Source: Nitrospirota bacterium
GTDB taxonomy: Bacteria; Nitrospirota; Nitrospiria; JACQBW01
Assembly: GCA_016178585.1 (NCBI GenBank)
Contig: JACOTA010000043.1
Location: 1-51,195 of the forward strand
Direction of reading: 5' to 3'
DNA length: 51,195 nucleotides
In this document: positions 44,122 through 51,195 of the stretch, one piece after another
How the letters are laid out: the number at the start of each line of letters is the position of its first letter
Position numbering within the stretch: the first letter of the stretch is position 1
Made by a program: the position numbers and the translations under genes
Notes under the pieces: generated by a model
What the model saw: the letters and a program-made list of their open reading frames with translations, nothing else
What the model was told of the DNA's origin: nothing
Database searches by the model: none

Positions 44122-44186
44122 GTTTCGGGTTTCAGCTCTATCGCCTCCATAATATCTTTGGGGATTCTGATTGATTTTGTTTTCAT
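44106..44186 (-). pseudogene. truncated antitoxin-like gene
   Basis: Encodes MKTKSIRIPKDIMEAIELKP..., the start of a short RHH/CopG-like antitoxin, and stops after 26 residues where it runs into repeat copy 3 (TGA at 44106-44108). A real antitoxin of this kind would be two to three times longer. The toxin partner is absent. Confidence 0.5.
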
Positions 44187-44224
44187 ACAAATGGCACTAA
44201 TTGGGAAATCAACGGGCTACGATC

Positions 44225-44524
44225 TCACCAAACCTTTCTGATGGTTTTTAGACTTTTCAGATAATCTTCTTCTTCAAGATTGGCCTCAACGCCGTAATCT
44301 TTAAACAGATCCATCATCTTTGAGATGGAAACACCGGCTATTTTTGATGCCTTTTCGATAGAAGCCTCAGATTTTTTATATTTGTCTATGGCAAGTAACA
44401 CCCTGCCAAGATCAACGAGTTCTCTGACTGTTTTCGAGACATCTTCTTTTTCTTCCTTAGCTAAAGAAGAAAGGAATTTAAAGTCGTCGTCATTTATTCG
44501 TATACTTAAAGTTTTGGTAGCCAT
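44225..44524 (-). CDS. UPF0175-family antitoxin-like protein
   Basis: 99 residues from ATG 44524. It starts TKTLSIRINDDDFKFLSSLA and ends with the block ASIEKASKIAGVSISKMMDLFKDYGV, the UPF0175 helix-turn-helix. Such proteins accompany DUF3368 PIN proteins. It starts one base after the toxin stop, after AGAGAGGCG. An upstream start would extend it into the toxin gene in another frame. Confidence 0.85.
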   Translation of the reverse strand: MATKTLSIRINDDDFKFLSSLAKEEKEDVSKTVRELVDLGRVLLAIDKYKKSEASIEKASKIAGVSISKMMDLFKDYGVEANLEEEDYLKSLKTIRKVW

Positions 44525-44525
44525 T

Positions 44526-45026
44526 TTACGCCTCTCTACGAATTTGTTTTGTTGCACCTTCAATGATTTCCTTCTTAAATCTACCAAACAATTGCAGGTT
44601 TTGTAATTTAATCAATGCTTCTTCTTTTTCCAGGAGACCTTTTTCAAAGGCACGTATTAATATAGAAATCGATGTAACATAATCAATCTTTAAAATCTTA
44701 CAGGCCCTAATTGCGTTCCTGTCATCGGTTGCAAGAACATTGTTTTTATCATTGACAGCAATGGCAATCGCTTCCGTTTCTCCAAGGTCGATATTAAAGT
44801 CTGCCATAAGCTTTATTAATTCTTTTTTGTTTTTTACTTTCTGCACTTTGATTTTTTTATCTTTGATTAAACTTAAGATTAAAGGAACTTCTTCCCGATC
44901 TTTGGCGCTAACCTCCATTTTTACCTGCTCAGGAATAACAACCAATCCCGGAAAATCTAAAACAAACAAATCCAGCAAATGAATTTTTGCCAGCAGAATG
45001 AGAGTAGAAGAATCAAATATGATCAT
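44526..45026 (-). CDS. DUF3368-type PIN-domain protein (toxin-like)
   Basis: 166 residues. PIN fold residues D5 (IFDSSTLILLA), E38, E83 (LGETEAIAIA) and D101-D102 (ATDDRNA). DUF3368 proteins pair with UPF0175 proteins, usually with the antitoxin gene first; here the order is reversed, toxin first. Its promoter would make a leaderless mRNA. Confidence 0.87.
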   Translation of the reverse strand: MIIFDSSTLILLAKIHLLDLFVLDFPGLVVIPEQVKMEVSAKDREEVPLILSLIKDKKIKVQKVKNKKELIKLMADFNIDLGETEAIAIAVNDKNNVLATDDRNAIRACKILKIDYVTSISILIRAFEKGLLEKEEALIKLQNLQLFGRFKKEIIEGATKQIRREA

Positions 45027-45034
45027 ATGTGTTA

Positions 45035-45064
45035 ATTGTATGACAAATGTATGATGTTTGTCAA
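45035..45064 (-). promoter_or_regulatory. promoter and operator of the PIN-UPF0175 pair
   Basis: Minus strand TTGACA (45059-45064), 18-bp spacer, TACAAT (45035-45040). The inverted repeat TGACAAA-tgtatgatg-TTTGTCA (45041-45063) fills the spacer and touches the -35, so a bound repressor would block the polymerase. The ATG at 45026 is eight bases after the -10. Confidence 0.8.
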
Positions 45065-45565
45065 CTAAAGGGCACCAATTTAGTTTGCCTCAACAGAGGG
45101 GTTCACCCCAGGACTTGTCCCCTCTACAAACAACAAAAGATGTAACCGTTTACTAAAGATTAAAGATTCGACCCTCTCCGTTCGCAAAGAAAGAAATAAA
45201 AGTAAAAAAAAATAATTTTTTCTAAAACGTAACCTCCGTAAATATCCCTTCAAACCAAACATCTTCCCTGAAAATATAAAAACTAATTACCAGCACAATT
45301 ATGTAAGCTATTCAATAATAAAGACCTGACCCTCTAATTTTTTTCCTTGTTGAGATTAGGTAATTATTTTTACATTAGATTTTCGGTTTAAAGTAAATCT
45401 ATTTTAAAAAACCTACCATGTTAAATGTATATTAAGGAGGGAAGTCTGTCAAACCGAGCCCGCTAATTTTGTAAATGAATATAATTTTAGATTTTTTTTA
45501 AGAAAGACAGTTTTATGGGCATTTATATAATAAATTTACCTCCCATTTGACCAAAATGAAACCCA
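45065..45565. other. gap of about 500 bp between TA pair and DUF488 cassette
   Basis: AT-rich, no gene recognised. It contains GACCTGACCC at about 45330, the same tail string seen after the transposase fragment at the left end of the window, and a perfect AAGGAGGG ribosome-site-like string near 45435 that is followed by no reading frame of note. Confidence 0.45.
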
Positions 45566-45594
45566 TTGAAAATCCTCTCTAAAACGGGCATACT
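45566..45594 (+). promoter_or_regulatory. promoter of the DUF488 cassette
   Basis: TTGAAA (45566-45571), 17-bp spacer, CATACT (45589-45594). The first ATG (45603) is eight bases downstream and no ribosome site is present, so a leaderless mRNA is predicted. Confidence 0.65.
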
Positions 45595-45602
45595 TTTTAA
45601 TT

Positions 45603-46229
45603 ATGATTCATACTCTTTATACAATTGGGCACTCCACTCATTCACTTCAGGAATTTATTCAACTCCTGAAATTAAATAACATTTCGGCTGTTGGGGATGT
45701 CCGATCTACTCCCTATAGCCGGATTAATCCTCAATTTAACAGAGAGACTATTAAGGCAGAGCTAGAAAGGAACCAGATTGCCTATGTCTTTCTGGGCAAT
45801 GAGCTTGGAGCCCGGAGTGATAATCCTTCTTGTTATGTCAATGGCAAAGTCCAATACAAATCACTTGAAAAACAACCCTTATTTTTAGAGGGTCTGGATC
45901 GTATTAGATTTGGTTTGCAGAAATATCGAATTGCATTAATGTGCGCAGAAAAGGATCCCCTCACTTGCCATCGGACGATTTTAATTTGTCGGAGTCTTCG
46001 AAAAGAAAATATTGAAATTAAACATATCTGGTCGGATGGAACAATAGAAAACCATCAAGACTCTGAAAAACGACTTCTGAAAAATCTAAATCTTGCCACT
46101 CCCGAGCTTTTTGCCACAATGGAAGACCTGATAAACAAAGCCTATGATCTCCAGAGTGAGAAAATTGCCTATACTACCGATTCAAATAAAACAGTCAATC
46201 AGCCCATAACCTATACCGAAAAGGTTTAA
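45603..46229 (+). CDS. DUF488-family protein, first of two
   Basis: 208 residues. Family motifs TIGHS at 7-11, GDVRSTPYS at 31-39, LGNELGAR near 64-71 and C114-x7-C122-H-R (MCAEKDPLTCHR). DUF488 function is not established. The conserved Cys/His/Arg cluster suggests a metal or nucleotide site (inference). The C-terminal 40 residues are extra. The next gene is a second, shorter DUF488 protein and the third a dual-OB protein, all in the same direction. Confidence 0.85.
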   Translation: MIHTLYTIGHSTHSLQEFIQLLKLNNISAVGDVRSTPYSRINPQFNRETIKAELERNQIAYVFLGNELGARSDNPSCYVNGKVQYKSLEKQPLFLEGLDRIRFGLQKYRIALMCAEKDPLTCHRTILICRSLRKENIEIKHIWSDGTIENHQDSEKRLLKNLNLATPELFATMEDLINKAYDLQSEKIAYTTDSNKTVNQPITYTEKV

Positions 46230-46234
46230 AAAGC

Positions 46235-46681
46235 TTGGACAAAATCAAGCTATTTACAATCGGATTTACAAAGAAAACAGCGGAACAATTTTTTAATTTG
46301 ATTCAGAAGGCTGGAGTTAAACGGGTAATAGATATTCGCTTAAATAATAATTCTCAACTTGCAGGATTCTCGAAAAGAGATGATTTACGTTATTTTTTAA
46401 AGTTGATCTGCAATATTGAATACGTCCATATGCCAACTCTGGCACCTACACAGGACATGCTTGATGAGTATAAGAAGAGAAAAGGGGATTGGGCACTTTA
46501 CGAAAAGAAGTTCTTGGAATTGATCTCGTCTCGAAAAATTGAGGATAGTCTTTCAAAAGATGTTTTGAAGAGCTCCTGTCTTTTATGTAGTGAAGATAAA
46601 CCCCACCACTGTCATCGAAGGTTAGTCGCAGAATACCTCAATCAAAAATGGGGAAATTTCGAAATAAACCACCTTTCTTGA
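46235..46681 (+). CDS. DUF488-family protein, second of two
   Basis: 148 residues starting with TTG. Motifs TIGF at 8-11, DIRLNNNSQLAGFSKRDDLRYF at 33-54, and C115-x2-C118-x7-C126-H-R (SCLLCSEDKPHHCHRR). It differs from its neighbour by having an added Cys and no C-terminal extension, so the two are paralogues of different subtypes rather than a recent duplication. Five bases separate it from the first gene. Confidence 0.83.
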   Translation: MDKIKLFTIGFTKKTAEQFFNLIQKAGVKRVIDIRLNNNSQLAGFSKRDDLRYFLKLICNIEYVHMPTLAPTQDMLDEYKKRKGDWALYEKKFLELISSRKIEDSLSKDVLKSSCLLCSEDKPHHCHRRLVAEYLNQKWGNFEINHLS

Positions 46682-46757
46682 AAAAGTCAAAAAGTTTCTT
46701 TACCAAGCACGACCACAAAACTTATTTATAAAATATTGGTGAACTAGAGAAATAAAA

Positions 46758-47465
46758 ATGATTTTTATAGTTACCGACTTAACAAGATTTCAAAACGAAG
46801 ATATCGTATGTGTCGCTGGGGTTGATATCAAAACAAAAAAATGCGTGAGGCCACTTCCATATATTGAAATGGAGTATTGTAAGAAATTAAATATCCTTCC
46901 GGGAGCCAAAATAAAAGGCAAACTGATAAAAGCAAAGGAACTGAAAAAACCACACTTAGAGGATAAAAACTATTCTGAACTTGAATATGAAGGGCCTTGT
47001 TCTTCAGTCGAGTTTGAAGATGTTTTAAAAAATACAACTTATGATTCTATAAATGAAGGATTTGAGGGCAAAATTCCCGGGAGCAGTAAGGTTATCCCTC
47101 ATAATGATCCACCGGGCCGCTCCATAATCTCGTTGAAGTTAAAACCAGGACAAATCACCATTATGCGCGACGGATTTAATCCGGAAAAGATAAAACTGCA
47201 TATATTAGATAACGACGAGAAAGAGTATAAGTTTCTACCGATAACGGACCTTGGATTTTATAATTTGGCAATTTCAAAACAGACCCAGCCACTGTTAATT
47301 GAAAATTTAAACAACTTCATACAGAATCAAAACCGGATTTATCTAAGGATTGGGTTAAGTAGACGATATTGCTCTCCAGATGGAAGGAATGGATTTTGGA
47401 TTCAAGTGAATGGCATTTACACTTTCCCGGATTTTTTAACTGAAGTCAGAACGCATTCAAAATAA
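46758..47465 (+). CDS. dual OB-fold domain protein
   Basis: 235 residues. It starts with MIFIVTDLTRF and a CVAGVDIKTKKCVRPLP strand pattern and ends with RIYLRIGLSRRYCSPDGRNGFWIQVNGIYTFPDFL; these two blocks are typical of the proteins called dual-OB (DuOB), inferred here from recall. OB folds often bind nucleic acid or nucleotides. It follows the two DUF488 genes by 76 bp and is likely in the same operon. Confidence 0.75.
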   Translation: MIFIVTDLTRFQNEDIVCVAGVDIKTKKCVRPLPYIEMEYCKKLNILPGAKIKGKLIKAKELKKPHLEDKNYSELEYEGPCSSVEFEDVLKNTTYDSINEGFEGKIPGSSKVIPHNDPPGRSIISLKLKPGQITIMRDGFNPEKIKLHILDNDEKEYKFLPITDLGFYNLAISKQTQPLLIENLNNFIQNQNRIYLRIGLSRRYCSPDGRNGFWIQVNGIYTFPDFLTEVRTHSK

Positions 47466-47500
47466 TCATCTCTTTTGAGAACTTCTATTCCCAATCCTCC

Positions 47501-47735
47501 AGCCATCTTATTGTATTTTGGCGGATGGCTCCGGTAGAAATGGAAAAGTGAGGTTTTTCCATTACAACCTCCGGGTTTGTGTTTCCCTCTGCTGTCGCTT
47601 CCACCCTTCATATGGAAAGGGAAACCCTGCACCCTGTTCGGATTGATCAGATCCCGCCCTCTGGCGCTCATAAAGCCACTAGGGCTTAAAGAGCGCGGGC
47701 CAGAAGTCGGGGCCTGTTTTTTCCAAAACTTTAGT
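47501..47735. other. hairpin-rich segment, possible structured RNA
   Basis: In the 416-bp gap after the dual-OB gene, four separate perfect inverted pairs occur: AGCCATC / GATGGCT (47501-47530), ATGGAAAA / TTTTCCAT (47540-47562), GTTTCCCT / AGGGAAAC (47581-47625) and GCGCTC / GAGCGC (47664-47696, with inner AAGCC / GGCTT). A minus-strand frame of 84 codons runs through it (MSARGRDLINPNRVQGF...), but its product looks unlike a real protein. Orientation is not decided. Confidence 0.45.
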
Positions 47736-47881
47736 TTTTATAAGGAACATCTGTAAAGGCGTTTTTCCTTCACACCCAACGCAATGAATTTGCTGATTTG
47801 TAAAACGATTTGTTAAACAATTCTCCGAAAAAAAGCTTTAAGTGACTGTTTTCAGATTTATATTTTGTTAAACAGATTTGT

Positions 47882-48151
47882 TTAACTGCTTTTCTTGTCG
47901 GCTGATAATTCTTTTAAACTAAAAGTTGTTAGATTGATGATCTTTTCTTCTGGTTTAGATCTATCGGGTTGACGTTTTTCTTCTCTCCACCGTTTTACCC
48001 TATTCTTCGATTCTGGGCATTTTCCACAATATTTATGGTTTTTATCTCTTGGAATGAAGAGAGTTGGGCACCCAGCGCATTTAATCTGTGCTTTATTATT
48101 TTTCAATGTGAAGTCAATGGATTCCGCTCGTTCCTTATCAATTCCGAGCAA
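47882..48151 (-). CDS. small zinc-ribbon-like protein, start uncertain
   Basis: Residues numbered from a TTG at 48151: C25-x2-C28 (IKCAGCPTLFIP) and C42-x2-C45 (KYCGKCPESKNRVKRWREEK) form a treble-clef or zinc-ribbon site followed by a basic helix. The frame stays open for another 37 codons upstream, to a TAA at 48263-48265, and reads sensibly (KVLINKRCDPLVLVSYIYS...), but there is no ATG, GTG or TTG there and no ribosome site at the TTG. Either the N-terminus is lost or a frameshift or odd start exists. Confidence 0.55.
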   Translation of the reverse strand: MLGIDKERAESIDFTLKNNKAQIKCAGCPTLFIPRDKNHKYCGKCPESKNRVKRWREEKRQPDRSKPEEKIINLTTFSLKELSADKKSS

Positions 48152-48366
48152 TTGCTGAAACTTGACCGCGTTTTTAACAACTTTATTTGAATAAATGTAA
48201 GAAACTAAGACTAAGGGGTCACATCTTTTGTTAATTAATACTTTTATATCGGTTATCGTTGATTATGATGTTCCGACTGCTTTGAATAGAATAGGCTCGC
48301 ATAGAATATGTTGGTGTGTTTTTAACTGATAAAAAAAAAGAAAGGGGGATTTGATTAAAAACAAAG

Positions 48367-48399
48367 GCCGGGATTTATGTCTTCAGAATAAATCCCGGC
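48367..48399 (-). terminator. terminator after the charged-repeat gene
   Basis: Perfect 12-bp stem GCCGGGATTTAT / ATAAATCCCGGC with a 9-base loop, followed on the minus strand by CTTTGTTTTT. It is 32 bp after the gene end. Confidence 0.75.
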
Positions 48400-48430
48400 T
48401 GGATAATTGAAGGCTGGAAAAACTTAAAAA

Positions 48431-48814
48431 CTACTTCTTGGCATGGGTTTTGCGGTCATGCCTTAAATCCCGCCGGTCTGTGCGGCGATCATGCCTGTCC
48501 TGCCGTATATCTTTACGGTCTGAATGAAGTTCTTTTTTTTCCTGGTGAATTTCTGCCCGGACTTTGGCGACTCCGGCTTTATCCCCTTCCCGTTTTTCAG
48601 CGGCCAGTTCACGCCTGTCCTGTTGTAAATTCTGTTTGTCTTTGGCGATATCACGCCTGTCCTGCCGGACATTGGCATTGTCCAGTCTGATATCTTTACG
48701 GTCCTGCCGGATGTCTGGCGTTCCATCATTATCAGCCGCCATGGCGGGGCCTGCAAACGATAAAAGACCCAATACCGTGCCAAGGGTCAGTGTAAGGAGA
48801 GTTTTTTGAAACAT
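48431..48814 (-). CDS. secreted charged-repeat protein
   Basis: 127 residues. Signal peptide at 1-26 (LLTLTLGTVLGLLSFAGPAMA-A), then an almost purely Asp/Arg/Lys/Gln/Glu/His helical region built from a loose repeat D-x-R-Q-D-R-x-D-I (DIRQDRKDIR, NVRQDRRDIA, NLQQDRRELA, DIRQDRHDRR). It is expected to be a long charged helix in the periplasm. Function unknown; similar proteins are common in environmental Gram-negatives (recollection). ATG follows AAAGGAG. Confidence 0.75.
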   Translation of the reverse strand: MFQKTLLTLTLGTVLGLLSFAGPAMAADNDGTPDIRQDRKDIRLDNANVRQDRRDIAKDKQNLQQDRRELAAEKREGDKAGVAKVRAEIHQEKKELHSDRKDIRQDRHDRRTDRRDLRHDRKTHAKK

Positions 48815-48887
48815 AGGATAACTCCTTTAAATAGAGGGTTGTTAGTTGTTAAAACATGGAAAATGGGTCATTTTTTCCCATTTATTA

Positions 48888-48915
48888 AGTATACCGCTCG
48901 TAAGAAATCTGTCAA
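48888..48915 (-). promoter_or_regulatory. sigma70-type promoter for the charged-repeat gene
   Basis: Minus strand TTGACA (48910-48915), 16-bp spacer, TATACT (48888-48893). The leader of about 65 nt can form a hairpin AAATGGG / CCCATTT (48861-48883). Confidence 0.8.
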
Positions 48916-48989
48916 ACTAGGGCAAGATCAGGGTGACCCCTTTACTTTACTCTTACTGATACTGATCTCATCCCAAGGTGTTTATCCCC

Positions 48990-49787
48990 TCACTTTTGAG
49001 CTTCGATCTCTTTTAATCCCTGCAAAAGGTCTGGATACCTGAATAGATATCCTAACTTCTTGATCGCTTTCTGATTTGAAAGTTGTTTCCCCTGGTTGAT
49101 TTGTTCCGGTGAAGGGGTTTTTTGCACACTCCAGATTTCAGCCGCGGCGTCAATCAGGTCCGAGCATCGGCGGGGGAGGCCGTCGGAGGCAATATAAACT
49201 TCGCCCGGTTTCCCCCTTTCCAAAGCCCGAACGCAAATACCCGCCAGATCTTCGACATGGATTAAATTTAAAACCCGGTCTGAATAACCGATCCTACCCC
49301 GGCGGATCCACTCCAAGGGATTCCGGCCGGGTCCATAAATCCCTGCCGAACGGACAATGACGGCCCCGGGAGTTTCTCTTAAAAATTCTTCTCCCTGGAC
49401 CCGTGGCAGGGCGGGATCAATAGCGCTTTTTTCGTCAATGATTTCCGGCGCTCTGGCTGGCTCTACCCGGTAGGCAGAGGTACTCCCCAGAACGACCATC
49501 CGGCCGGCTCTGATCTGAATTGTTTTTATAAATTCAATGACCTTATCAAGAGGAATGGGAGGGAAAGTCCAGATGAGATCGGCTCCGGCGGGGATATGCT
49601 CCCAGGTTTCCGGGAGGAGAAGGTCAAAAAAGACTCTCTGTTGGGGAGGAATCCCGGTTAGATGTTTCTCCGGATTCCGGCTTGAGATTAAAACAGACCG
49701 TTGAGTTGAAGCGGCCTGCCGAAAAATGACCCGGCCGGTATAGCCCCCCCCTAAAATGAGGAGTGTCTTATTTTTTTCTCTTTTCAA
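48990..49787 (-). CDS. NAD(P)-binding SDR-type epimerase/dehydratase-like protein
   Basis: 265 residues. LLILGGGYTGRVIF (Rossmann GGxxTG variant) at about 9-22, GSTSAYRV near 101-108, and RSAGIYGPGRNPLEWIRRG, then INLIHVEDLAGICVRALE. The YxxxK catalytic pair is not obvious (the Tyr/Lys region reads VQGEEFLRE), as in atypical extended SDRs of the YeeZ type. No genes nearby suggest a pathway. Confidence 0.82.
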   Translation of the reverse strand: MKREKNKTLLILGGGYTGRVIFRQAASTQRSVLISSRNPEKHLTGIPPQQRVFFDLLLPETWEHIPAGADLIWTFPPIPLDKVIEFIKTIQIRAGRMVVLGSTSAYRVEPARAPEIIDEKSAIDPALPRVQGEEFLRETPGAVIVRSAGIYGPGRNPLEWIRRGRIGYSDRVLNLIHVEDLAGICVRALERGKPGEVYIASDGLPRRCSDLIDAAAEIWSVQKTPSPEQINQGKQLSNQKAIKKLGYLFRYPDLLQGLKEIEAQK

Positions 49788-49813
49788 AGTGGTTGGCTCT
49801 ATGAACGGATCGG

Positions 49814-51195
49814 TTAACCTGCCGCATCCTTTTTCTTCAAGACCTGATCAAGGGTTTTTCCCAGGTCCGCCAGCCGGTAGGGTTTAGAAAGAACGGAGCA
49901 GAAATGATATGATTTCCAGTTGGCCAGGACAGGTTCGCTGAAATACCCGCTGGAGGCGATAGCCCTGACGCCGGAATCCATTTTCAGCAGTTTTGGCAGG
50001 ACTTCTTTTCCTCCCATTCCACCCGGGATTGTTAAGTCCATAATAACCGCGGCAAACGGTTTTTTGGATTCCATGGCATTTTGATAGATTGAAAGGACTT
50101 CTGTCCCATCACGGGCCAGGGCGACTTCATACCCGAGTTCCTTCAGCATATAAGCGGTCACCTCCAACACATCTTCTTCATCATCCAATAGCAAGATTCT
50201 CCCGGTTCCTCTTAAGAGGGGTTCTTTTTGAACCACTGTATCAGAACTGATTTTATCCAATGCCGGGAGGTAAAAAGAAAAGGTTGTTCCCTGGTTAAGC
50301 CGGGAGGTCACGATGATTTCTCCCCCATGTTTTTTAATAATGGAATAGGAGGTGGCCAGTCCAAGGCCGCTTCCGGTTGGTTTGGTGGTAAAATAAGGAT
50401 CGAAAATTTTGGTCAGATTCTCCTCCGGGATTCCGACCCCCTGATCTTGAATAGATATCCTGACATATTTCCCCGGAAGGAGGTTGACCGGCGGGGAATC
50501 CTCTACTTCACCCGATGCCTGAACGGCATTGATGATCAGGTTGTTAATGACCTGATTGATCTGCCCTTCGTCGACCTCGACAACCCATAAATCAGGAGAG
50601 AGGTGAAAGTCACATTTAATACTTGTGCCGCGGGAGGCAAACCTGGCCGCCTCAATGAGGAGATTTTTAATGGAGGCTTCTTTCTTTGCAGGGGACCGTC
50701 CTTTGGAAAAATCGAGAAGCTGCTGGGTTAATTCCTGCGCCCGAAGAGAGGCTTTTTCCGCCGCGGCTAGACGGTGAAAGGCGGGGTTTCCCGAATCGGT
50801 CGACAAAAGGGCCAATGAAATATTTCCTAAAATGGCGGTGAGGAGATTATTAAAATCATTGGCAATCCCCCCGGCGAGAATGGTAATTGATTCCAGTTTT
50901 TCAACTTTAATGTGGTTTTCTGCTTCTCTTTTCCGTGATGTAATATCGCGCATAATGGCCTGAAATCTTCCATCAGCGATCCGTTTTGCATTGGTCTCCG
51001 TTTGAATGACCGACCCGTCCTTACATTTAATCCGCATTTCACACAAAACCGTTTCTCCCATTCGCTGGGCTTCAAAATATTTTGCCGCAATCGAGAGATC
51101 TTCATCCAGTATAAAATCCTTGATTTTCATTTTTAAAACGTCTTCATGCGTGCATTTCAAAAGGCTGAGGCCTGCCGAATTTACCTCGATAAAAG
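49814..51195 (-). CDS. hybrid sensor kinase (PAS-HisKA-HATPase-REC), 5' end cut by window edge, phosphoacceptor His replaced
   Basis: The frame is open to the window edge; the visible part begins FIEVNSAGLSLLKCTHEDVLKM, a PAS core. Then a PAC-like end, a HisKA-type dimer (LAGGIANDFNNLLTAILGN, where the normal His of AGGIAHDFNNLL is Asn: codon AAT at 50858-50860), HATPase (NLIINAVQAS, DQGVGIPEENLTKIFDPYFTTKPTGSGLGLATSYSI), and a C-terminal receiver with the phospho-Asp (VIMDLTIPGGMGG) and Lys (LSKPYRL). The N box, G1 and G2 are intact, so ATP binding may persist while autophosphorylation at the usual site is lost. Confidence 0.9.
   Translation of the reverse strand, partial: FIEVNSAGLSLLKCTHEDVLKMKIKDFILDEDLSIAAKYFEAQRMGETVLCEMRIKCKDGSVIQTETNAKRIADGRFQAIMRDITSRKREAENHIKVEKLESITILAGGIANDFNNLLTAILGNISLALLSTDSGNPAFHRLAAAEKASLRAQELTQQLLDFSKGRSPAKKEASIKNLLIEAARFASRGTSIKCDFHLSPDLWVVEVDEGQINQVINNLIINAVQASGEVEDSPPVNLLPGKYVRISIQDQGVGIPEENLTKIFDPYFTTKPTGSGLGLATSYSIIKKHGGEIIVTSRLNQGTTFSFYLPALDKISSDTVVQKEPLLRGTGRILLLDDEEDVLEVTAYMLKELGYEVALARDGTEVLSIYQNAMESKKPFAAVIMDLTIPGGMGGKEVLPKLLKMDSGVRAIASSGYFSEPVLANWKSYHFCSVLSKPYRLADLGKTLDQVLKKKDAAG

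Overview
The window looks like a chromosomal segment of a free-living Gram-negative bacterium, most likely Nitrospirota or a neighbouring deep lineage (inference). The signs are the ihfA - MerR-like - tRNA-Pro neighbourhood, FtsEX with an EnvC-type activator, a pyrRBC-carAB order, ubiC/ubiA, HrcA/CIRCE control of groESL, moderate GC and poly-A/poly-T rich codon use. No rRNA, CRISPR array or intact prophage is visible. Both ends cut genes: a REP-associated transposase tail on the left and a hybrid sensor kinase on the right.

Layout. 1-2 kb: transposase tail, then ubiC-ubiA on the minus strand behind a strong promoter. 2-21.7 kb: a plus-strand housekeeping block: ihfA, MerR-like regulator, tRNA-Pro, surE, dedA, cysS, rlmB, ffh, a PAS/GGDEF-like gene, the rpsP-khpA-rimM-trmD-rplS-rnhB-yraN translation cluster, ftsE-ftsX-envC-ctpA for division and envelope, groES-groEL, trxA and recN. 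Four copies of an oriented, hairpin-forming intergenic element are sprinkled only in this block. 21.7-36.6 kb: mostly minus-strand: a REC-HD response regulator, mtaB-miaB, a SAM hydrolase, then the pyrR-pyrB-pyrC-carA-carB-greA operon. Its leader has a promoter, a PyrR-binding hairpin and an attenuator. Next to it sit an unassigned 176-nt structured element and nfuA.

37-48.4 kb is accessory: tRNA-Lys followed by phzF, a degenerate GGDEF protein, small HTH, cupin, a secreted protein, an orphan YqaJ nuclease, four toxin-antitoxin pairs or relatives (VapBC, AbrB-PIN, RHH-like/RelE, PIN-UPF0175), a MerR-monooxygenase pair with a textbook stretched MerR promoter, and a two-DUF488 plus dual-OB-fold cassette. 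A repeat of about 65 bp recurs three times between these modules. 48.4-51.2 kb holds a secreted charged-repeat protein, an SDR-fold protein and the hybrid kinase, whose phosphoacceptor His is replaced by Asn.

The most interesting points are: the oriented intergenic repeat family; the 176-nt structured element beside the pyr promoter; rimM split exactly at an A-AAA-AAG slippery heptamer; the DUF488-DUF488-dual-OB cassette; several promoters placed so that mRNAs would be leaderless; and a hairpin-rich segment at 47.5-47.7 kb.
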